DNA of 64,000 bases, from contig NZ_BONI01000005.1 in assembly GCF_016862635.1 (NCBI RefSeq), positions 1 through 64,000 on the forward strand. The letters are read 5' to 3'. Under the pieces are notes generated by a model. That model had not been told where the DNA came from and searched no databases. It saw only the letters and a program-made list of their open reading frames with translations. A program made the translations under genes and the position numbers. Shown in pieces: positions 58,938 to 64,000 of the stretch. Position 1 is the first letter of the stretch. Each line of letters opens with the position of its first letter. The DNA comes from Catellatospora coxensis. Its GTDB lineage: Bacteria > Actinomycetota > Actinomycetes > Mycobacteriales > Micromonosporaceae.

Positions 58938-60128
58938 TCAGAAAGCGCCGGCCTTCACCGAGATCGCCATGCGGCGGCCGGCGTACTCGGACACCGTCCA
59001 GAGCTCGTCGGTGTTGCTGCGGTAGGTGAAGTCCTCGGTGCCCACCGGCAGCGTGTCGTAGTGCATCACGACGCTGCCGCCGGGCGTCCAGGTCCCCAGG
59101 TCGCCGTCGTTGCTGTCGCCGTCGCTGGTGGACAGGAAATACTTGCCGTTGAGGCTCAGCGCGCCCTGCATCGAGGTCACGTCCACGCGGTAGGCCCAGC
59201 TCGCCGTGGCGTCCGTGGTCGAGCCGCTGTCGTGGACCAGCTCGCGGTCGGTGTAGTCGACGCCCCACCGGACCAGGCGGGTCCCGGTGCCCGGGTTGCC
59301 GTACTCCCCGACCAGGAAGCTGTCCGGGGCCGTGGTGCGGTCCAGGGAGAGGAACGAGAAGCGCAGGTCACCCGAGCCGACCTGGTCGTACGCCAGCGAC
59401 TGCGGCAGCACGTACTTGTAGCCGAAGGCCTGGTAGCTGCCGTCGGACTGGCGGCCGCACACGGCCGAGTTCGTGCTGGACACCTGCCACAGATGGTTCA
59501 GGTCGAAGACGCGCAGGCCCTTGCTGGTGTCGACGACGTAGAGGTGGTGGCCGTACCAGGCGATGCCGCCCGCGTGGATGACGACGGGGCGGTAGCTGTG
59601 CACGCCGCCGGAGGTGTACGGCTCGACGAGCAGCACGTGCCGGTACACCGGGGCGAGCGGGTCGGTGCGGTTGACGAAGCTGACCCGGACGCCCTTCTGG
59701 CCGTCGACGCCGGTGGAGTACCAGGAGACGAGCACGGCCTTGCGGTCCTCGTAGACCCCGGCGTCGAGCGCGTCGGAGCTGGTGGTGATGCCCTGCGGGA
59801 TCCACTCGGCGGTGTTGTCGTCGCCGCTTTCGAAGTGGAAGCCGGCGGCGAAGTTGGTGACCAGGCCCGCGCCCTCGCTCGCGGTGATCCGCGTGGCGGT
59901 GCGGTTGCCGTCGTCGAGGACGTGCTGGACGCTGACGTTGGCCAGGGCGGCGTCCAGCCCGGCGATCGCGGTGGCGTACGAGCCGGCGCGGCGGCGCAGC
60001 TTGAACGCGGTCCGGTCGATCGCGGCGGGCGCGGCGGCGGCCGGGCTCGCGCCGATCAGGGCACCGGTCGCGCCGAGGGCGGGGATGGCGATCAGTCCGG
60101 TCAGGAGGGATCTGCGGTGAATCGACAT
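58938..60128 (-). CDS. Tat-exported propeller-like secreted protein
   Basis: A 396-residue precursor. The N-terminus has a twin-arginine signal (HRRSLLTGL) with an Ala-rich cleavage region near residue 33. The mature protein is beta-rich with repeated Trp/Tyr/Gly strands (GIAWYGHHLYVVDTSKGLRVFD, then FSFLSLDRTTAPDSFLVGEYG), suggesting a beta-propeller. No catalytic motif was recognised. A hairpin lies between its start and the next gene upstream. Confidence 0.78.
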   Translation of the reverse strand: MSIHRRSLLTGLIAIPALGATGALIGASPAAAAPAAIDRTAFKLRRRAGSYATAIAGLDAALANVSVQHVLDDGNRTATRITASEGAGLVTNFAAGFHFESGDDNTAEWIPQGITTSSDALDAGVYEDRKAVLVSWYSTGVDGQKGVRVSFVNRTDPLAPVYRHVLLVEPYTSGGVHSYRPVVIHAGGIAWYGHHLYVVDTSKGLRVFDLNHLWQVSSTNSAVCGRQSDGSYQAFGYKYVLPQSLAYDQVGSGDLRFSFLSLDRTTAPDSFLVGEYGNPGTGTRLVRWGVDYTDRELVHDSGSTTDATASWAYRVDVTSMQGALSLNGKYFLSTSDGDSNDGDLGTWTPGGSVVMHYDTLPVGTEDFTYRSNTDELWTVSEYAGRRMAISVKAGAF

Positions 60129-60149
60129 CCGGTCACCTTAATCGAAGTG

Positions 60150-60190
60150 AAGGGAACCTTCACCACGTAGATCGCGGCGAAGGTTCCCTT
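60150..60190. terminator. AAGGGAACCTTC-type hairpin
   Basis: Arms AAGGGAACCTTC (60150-60161) and GAAGGTTCCCTT (60179-60190) form a perfect 12-bp stem. It follows the stop of the leftward phosphoesterase gene. It is a variant of the AAGGGCACCTTC family with C-to-A and G-to-T changes that preserve pairing. Confidence 0.75.
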
Positions 60191-60197
60191 CGTCGAC

Positions 60198-61598
60198 TCA
60201 GTGGCAGGAGGCGGTGCCGGAGTCGTTGTAGGTCTTGCCGGACTGGGGGACGAACTGCCAGTCGTAGCTGTTGGCGTGCAGGGTGAACTTGAGCACGCCC
60301 CAGGTGTCGCTGTTGCGGGCCTGGCTGTTCGGCTGGATCGTGCCGAAGCCGTAGAAGCCCGCGCCGCCCATGCCGGCGACGAAGGAGCGAATGCCGCGGG
60401 AGCTGTCGGCCGCGCCGCTGGGGTTCATCGGGGCGAAGCGCTCGTACTGGTGGTTGTGGCCCCAGACGACGACGTCGGCGTCGTAGTCGTACAGCGCCTG
60501 GTAGAGCGGGCGGGTCGAGGTGGACGGGGCGTGGTTGGCGCCCGAGGTGAACAGCGGGTGGTGCCAGTACGCGATCGTGCACGGCTTGGTGCTGGCGGCC
60601 AGGTCGCTGCGCAGCCAGGTCTCCTGGGCCGAGCCCGCCGACATGCTGATGTTGGAGTTCAGCGAGACGACGTGCCAGTTGCCCAGGTCGTAGGAGTAGT
60701 AGCCGCGGCCCGACGGGCCGGCGACCGTGCCGAAGTAGTTGTAGTAACCGGTCGCGCCCGAGGTGTTGTAGTCGTGGTTGCCGGGCGCGGGGCGGGTGCG
60801 CGCCTTGTGGCGGCCCCAGGTCGGGTTGTAGTAGGAGTTGAACTCCGACGCGGTGCCGTTGGTGTAGACGTTGTCGCCGGTCGTGAAGACCGTGCCGGAG
60901 ATGCCGTCGAGCAGCGCGGCGGTGGCGGTGTCGCCCGAGCCGGAGTCGGCGATGTCACCCGCGCCGACCAGCACCGGGTCACCCGACGGCGGCGGCGTGG
61001 ACGGGCTCGGCGACGGCGTGGTGCCGGTGGTGACGACGAGTTGCGGCGAGTCCGCGCCGGTCTCGCGGGTGTCGTAGTACGCGCCGTCGCTGCTGGTCGA
61101 GCTGGCGCCGATGCTGAACGTGCCGTTGCCGGTGACGAGCGAGGTCACGTCGACCTCGTACCAGCCGTTGGCGACGACCGAGCCGAGGCTGCCCAGCGAC
61201 ACCCCGTCGAGGGCGGGCTTGTTGTTCCACGTCGTGCCGGTCTCCGACCACGACGTGTTCGACATGGCGCGGAACGCGCCGCCGTTGGCGCTGCCGTCGT
61301 TGCCGCTGATGTGCCGCAGCCGCAGCTTCGCGCCGGTCACCGTGCCACTGACGCCGCTGACCGTGAAGCGCAGGAACATCTGGCGCTGCGGCGAGCTGTC
61401 GACGGTGATCTGCGTCGAGGTGCCGTAGTTGGTCGACGCCGTGTCGGCCTGCACGTACGTGTCGGCGACCGGGGTGAACGTGGACGTCGCGGCGGCGGCG
61501 GTCTGCGCCGACACCGTCAGCACCGTCGCGACCGTGGCGGCGGTCAGCACGAACGCCGTGCCCGCCGTCACGGCCACGCGGCCTCTGCGGATTCCCAT
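60198..61598 (-). CDS. Secreted DNRLRE / calcineurin-like phosphoesterase
   Basis: A 466-residue exported protein. Signal peptide 1-37; a DNRLRE-type beta-sandwich about 38-190 (ADTYVQADTASTNYGTST opens it); a Ser/Pro/Thr linker; and a metallophosphoesterase domain from about 208 with VGAGDIADSG, TTGDNVY, PGNHDY, YWHHPLF and WGHNHQYER. It would hydrolyse phosphate esters outside the cell. The ATG at 61598 has AAGGGC upstream and begins the signal peptide. The divergent MFS gene starts 330 bp away. Confidence 0.9.
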   Translation of the reverse strand: MGIRRGRVAVTAGTAFVLTAATVATVLTVSAQTAAAATSTFTPVADTYVQADTASTNYGTSTQITVDSSPQRQMFLRFTVSGVSGTVTGAKLRLRHISGNDGSANGGAFRAMSNTSWSETGTTWNNKPALDGVSLGSLGSVVANGWYEVDVTSLVTGNGTFSIGASSTSSDGAYYDTRETGADSPQLVVTTGTTPSPSPSTPPPSGDPVLVGAGDIADSGSGDTATAALLDGISGTVFTTGDNVYTNGTASEFNSYYNPTWGRHKARTRPAPGNHDYNTSGATGYYNYFGTVAGPSGRGYYSYDLGNWHVVSLNSNISMSAGSAQETWLRSDLAASTKPCTIAYWHHPLFTSGANHAPSTSTRPLYQALYDYDADVVVWGHNHQYERFAPMNPSGAADSSRGIRSFVAGMGGAGFYGFGTIQPNSQARNSDTWGVLKFTLHANSYDWQFVPQSGKTYNDSGTASCH

Positions 61599-61927
61599 GA
61601 CAAGAGCCCTTCTGGGGGTGTACGGCCGCGCGATCGGCGCGGCCGTGCGAGGAATGTAGGGAGGCCCGGGAACGGCCGGCACACGTTCGGGTGAACGGCG
61701 TGGGTGAGTCGGATGAGCGTCCACAGCCGACCGGTCGCTGTGACACCGTCTGTTCATCGGAAGCACGCCACGTGGTGGTGTGCGCGAGGGCCCTGCGTAC
61801 CGCGGGCGGCTCAGGATGTGCCCGACGCGGGGTGGCCGCGGCGTGCCGTTATGACGGCGCCCGCCGGACGGTCCGGGTCGGATCGACCGTCGTCGCGGAC
61901 GCCGTGCCGCGGGAGGAGCGTTACCGC
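61599..61927. promoter_or_regulatory. Divergent promoter region with a 10-bp hairpin
   Basis: The 329-bp spacer contains a perfect 10-bp inverted repeat, ACGGCCGCGC/GCGCGGCCGT (61622-61631 and 61637-61646), with a 5-nt loop, close to the phosphoesterase start. No coding frame is convincing, although an in-frame extension of the MFS gene reaches 61691. Confidence 0.5.
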
Positions 61928-63241
61928 GTGTACCTGTCCACCGTCACCAGTCCGGCCGCCACACCCCCGGCGCAGGGAGCCGGCAAACGCCGCTTCGCCA
62001 AGGTCGGCGCGAACGTGTTCGCGCTGGGCACGGTCAGCCTGATCACCGACGTGTCGTCCGAGATGGTCACCGCGGTGCTGCCGCTGTACCTGGTGCTCGG
62101 GCTGCAGCTCAGCCCGCTCGCGTACGGCATGATCGACGGGATCTACACCGGAGCGACCGCGCTGCTGCGCCTGGTCGGCGGGTACGTCGCCGACCGGACC
62201 CGCCGCCGCAAGGCCGTCGCCGGGCTGGGCTACGGCCTGTCCGCCGTGGCCAAGCTCGCGCTGCTGGCCGCGGGACGGTCGGTCCCCGCGATCGGGCTGG
62301 TCATCGCCGCCGACCGCACCGGCAAGGGCCTGCGCGCCGCACCCCGCGACGCGATGATCACGCTGTCCACGCCGCCGGAGGCGCTGGGCCGGGCGTTCGG
62401 CGTGCACCGCGCCATGGACAGTGTCGGGGCGTTCCTCGGCCCGCTGGTCGCGCTCGGGGTGCTGGCGCTGGCCGCGAACTCGTTCGACGCCGTGTTCGTG
62501 GTCAGCTTCTGCGTCGCCGCGCTGGGCGTGATGGTGCTGGTGCTGTTCGTCCGCGACCGCCGGGAGGCCGTGCCCGCCACGGCGAAGGTGTCGCTGCGCG
62601 AGGCCGCGTCGCTGCTGCGCGACGCCCCGGTGCGGCGGCTGGTGCTGGCCGCCTGCCTGCTGGGCCTGGCCACCATCGGCGACGGCTTCGTCTACCTGCT
62701 GCTGCAGCGCCGCGAGGAGCTGAGCACGGTGTGGTTCCCGCTGCTGGCCGCCGGGACCAGCCTCGGCTACCTGCTGCTGGCCGCCCCGCTGGGCGTGCTC
62801 GCCGACCGGGTCGGCCGGCTGCCGGTGATGCTCGGCGGCTACGTCGCGCTGACGGCGGCGTACCTGCTGCTGTTCGGGCCGCTGGGCGGCATGCCGCTGC
62901 TGGTGGTGACGCTGGGCCTGTACGGACTGTTCTACGCCGCGACCGACGGCGTCCTGATGGCGCTGGCCGGGCCGGTGCTGCCCGACCGGCTGCGCACCAC
63001 CGGTATCGCGCTGATCCAGACCGGCCAGGCCCTGGCGTACCTGCTCTCCTCGGTCCTGTTCGGACTCGCCTGGCAGACCTGGGGACCGGCCGCCGCGTCC
63101 CGGGTCGCCGCGCTCGCGGTGGTGCTCGCCGTCGCCGCGACCCTGCTGCTGCTCCGCCCCCGCGCCGGCGTCGCGACCGGGGCGCCGCCGGGCGATACGG
63201 CGGGCGCCGACCACCCGAGCCACGAGGAGCGGACCGTCTGA
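61928..63241 (+). CDS. MFS-family exporter
   Basis: A 437-residue membrane protein with about twelve helices. LRLVGGYVADRTRRRKAVAGLG is the loop 2-3 motif A, and ADRTGKGLRAAPRDAMI the region found in this MFS_1 group; PLGVLADRVGRLPVM repeats motif A in the second half. It resembles actinobacterial drug or metabolite exporters. The GTG at 61928 is preferred (GGGAGGAG upstream) over an unbiased extension. The stop overlaps the next ATG (TGATG), so the downstream propeller protein is co-translated. Confidence 0.85.
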   Translation: MYLSTVTSPAATPPAQGAGKRRFAKVGANVFALGTVSLITDVSSEMVTAVLPLYLVLGLQLSPLAYGMIDGIYTGATALLRLVGGYVADRTRRRKAVAGLGYGLSAVAKLALLAAGRSVPAIGLVIAADRTGKGLRAAPRDAMITLSTPPEALGRAFGVHRAMDSVGAFLGPLVALGVLALAANSFDAVFVVSFCVAALGVMVLVLFVRDRREAVPATAKVSLREAASLLRDAPVRRLVLAACLLGLATIGDGFVYLLLQRREELSTVWFPLLAAGTSLGYLLLAAPLGVLADRVGRLPVMLGGYVALTAAYLLLFGPLGGMPLLVVTLGLYGLFYAATDGVLMALAGPVLPDRLRTTGIALIQTGQALAYLLSSVLFGLAWQTWGPAAASRVAALAVVLAVAATLLLLRPRAGVATGAPPGDTAGADHPSHEERTV

Positions 63242-64000
63242 TGGCCGAGCTCACCACCCGCGCCCGGGTCACCGTCGCCGCGGCCGTCACCGTGCTGCTG
63301 GCCGCCGTCGCCGTCGGCTACATCCGGTTCGCCAAGGACGAGGCCGCCGCGGTCGAGGCCGCCCCGCCCGGCTCGGTCACCCTCGACCCCGGGCCGCGGC
63401 TGCTGGTCGTCAGCGACCGGCACGCCGCCACCGTGTCCCGCGACGACCCGTCCGGCACGCGCCAGGTGTCCGGGGTGGAGTGCGTGCGCGTCTACGCAGC
63501 CGCGGGCACCGGCGTGTGCATCCAGCCCGACACGGCCTGGTCGTACCAGCTGGTGGTGCTGGACCGCGAGCTGCGGCCGACCCGCTCGTTCGCGGTGCCG
63601 GGGCTGCCCAACCGGGCGCGGGTGTCGACCAGCGGGCGGATGGTCGCCTGGACCACCTTCGTCGGCGGCGACTCCTACAGCAGCGGCGGCTTCTCCACCC
63701 GCACCGGCATCCTGGACACCCGGGACGGCACGCTGGTCACGACGCTGGAGGAGTTCGCGGTGACCCGCGAGGGCAAGGCGTACCGCAACGCCGACGTCAA
63801 CTTCTGGGGCGTCACGTTCACCGCCGACGACAACGCCTTCTACGCGACCATGTCCACCGGCGGCAAGCGCTACCTGGTCAGCGGCGACTTCGCGGCCCGG
63901 ACGGTACGCACGGTCGCCGAGAACGTGGAGTGCCCGTCGCTGTCGCCGGACGGCAAGCGGATCGCGTTCAAGCAGGCGGTCGGCGGCGACCCGCAGCGCG
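63241..64000 (+). CDS. Membrane-anchored beta-propeller (TolB-like) protein, truncated by window end
   Basis: The frame starts with the ATG overlapping the MFS stop and stays open to the edge, giving at least 253 residues. About residues 10-29 form a transmembrane anchor; the rest is beta-rich with TolB/WD40-like strands (ARVSTSGRMVAWTTF, then LSPDGKRIAFKQ). It is thus predicted to face outside. Tight coupling to an exporter suggests a joint function. No stop is visible. Confidence 0.82.
   Translation, partial: MAELTTRARVTVAAAVTVLLAAVAVGYIRFAKDEAAAVEAAPPGSVTLDPGPRLLVVSDRHAATVSRDDPSGTRQVSGVECVRVYAAAGTGVCIQPDTAWSYQLVVLDRELRPTRSFAVPGLPNRARVSTSGRMVAWTTFVGGDSYSSGGFSTRTGILDTRDGTLVTTLEEFAVTREGKAYRNADVNFWGVTFTADDNAFYATMSTGGKRYLVSGDFAARTVRTVAENVECPSLSPDGKRIAFKQAVGGDPQR

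Noticed and set aside
1-64000. tRNA, rRNA, insertion sequence, integrase or attachment site
   Set aside because: No tRNA-like cloverleaf, rRNA segment, transposase or integrase motif, or paired target-site duplication was seen.

Overview
This is a 64 kb chromosomal segment of a very GC-rich actinomycete. Gene density is high, third codon positions are strongly G/C biased, GTG and TTG starts are common, and many genes appear leaderless. Regulator types (AfsR/SARP with NB-ARC and TPR, PadR, ArsR, AraC, LysR), secreted multi-domain carbohydrate proteins and dispersed intergenic hairpins point to a filamentous actinobacterium, most likely Micromonosporaceae; that placement is inference. No rRNA, tRNA, CRISPR array, transposase, integrase or phage genes were found. 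The window looks like accessory chromosomal-arm DNA made of many short transcription units rather than one large pathway.

Layout. 1-0.9 kb: the N-terminus of a SARP-type regulator runs off the left edge, followed by a gene-poor stretch. 0.9-3.2 kb: a translationally coupled sugar-acid dehydratase (ManD/RspA type) and Gfo/Idh/MocA oxidoreductase. 3.5-5.4 kb: a coiled-coil heptad-repeat protein, a SET-domain protein and small membrane proteins. 5.5-8.1 kb: a secreted HNH nuclease, an ArsR-SRPBCC operon and a secreted RTX-like protein. 8.3-16.5 kb: GNAT, two APH-like kinases, AraC, a DHFR-like protein, a P-loop kinase, a HEAT-repeat protein, a divergent HemC, an SGNH hydrolase and a DUF4259 protein. 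16.7-22.1 kb: amidohydrolase, modAB without modC, then an epoxide-hydrolase-like enzyme, TrpF and a DUF3040-like protein. 22.1-31.9 kb: a GH128-like protein, a PadR/FAD-monooxygenase pair, an atypical SDR, a third APH-like kinase, two divergent glycosyltransferases and an Amidohydro_2 enzyme.

32-45 kb: a 1642-residue secreted ThuA/sugar-dehydrogenase/CBM protein, a two-domain VOC protein, a HelD-type RNA-polymerase-recycling ATPase, an orphan FtsX-ectodomain lipoprotein and an AfsR-like regulator. 44.7-50.5 kb: secreted Calx-beta and M4 metalloprotease, a DapA-like aldolase divergent from a LysR regulator, and a DUF4386 membrane protein behind a dual-operator promoter. 50.5-64 kb: a beta-propeller protein, TPR protein, phosphoesterase, an unusual 19-nt-period repeat array, VOC, DUF1152, AI-2E-family exporter, GH3 beta-glucosidase, a small orphan gene, two secreted proteins, an MFS exporter and a truncated beta-propeller gene.

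Genes that probably work together: ManD with Gfo/Idh/MocA (sugar-acid catabolism); ArsR with SRPBCC; PadR with the FAD monooxygenase; LysR with the DapA-like aldolase; modA with modB; MFS with the downstream propeller protein. The secreted ThuA/GSDH protein, GH128-like protein and GH3 enzyme fit polysaccharide use by a soil saprophyte. The most unusual non-coding signals are the 19-nt-period inverted repeat array at 53.5 kb, the dual-operator promoter at 49.7 kb, the direct-repeat promoter at 32.0 kb, and a pair of dispersed long palindromes at 7.1 and 27.8 kb.
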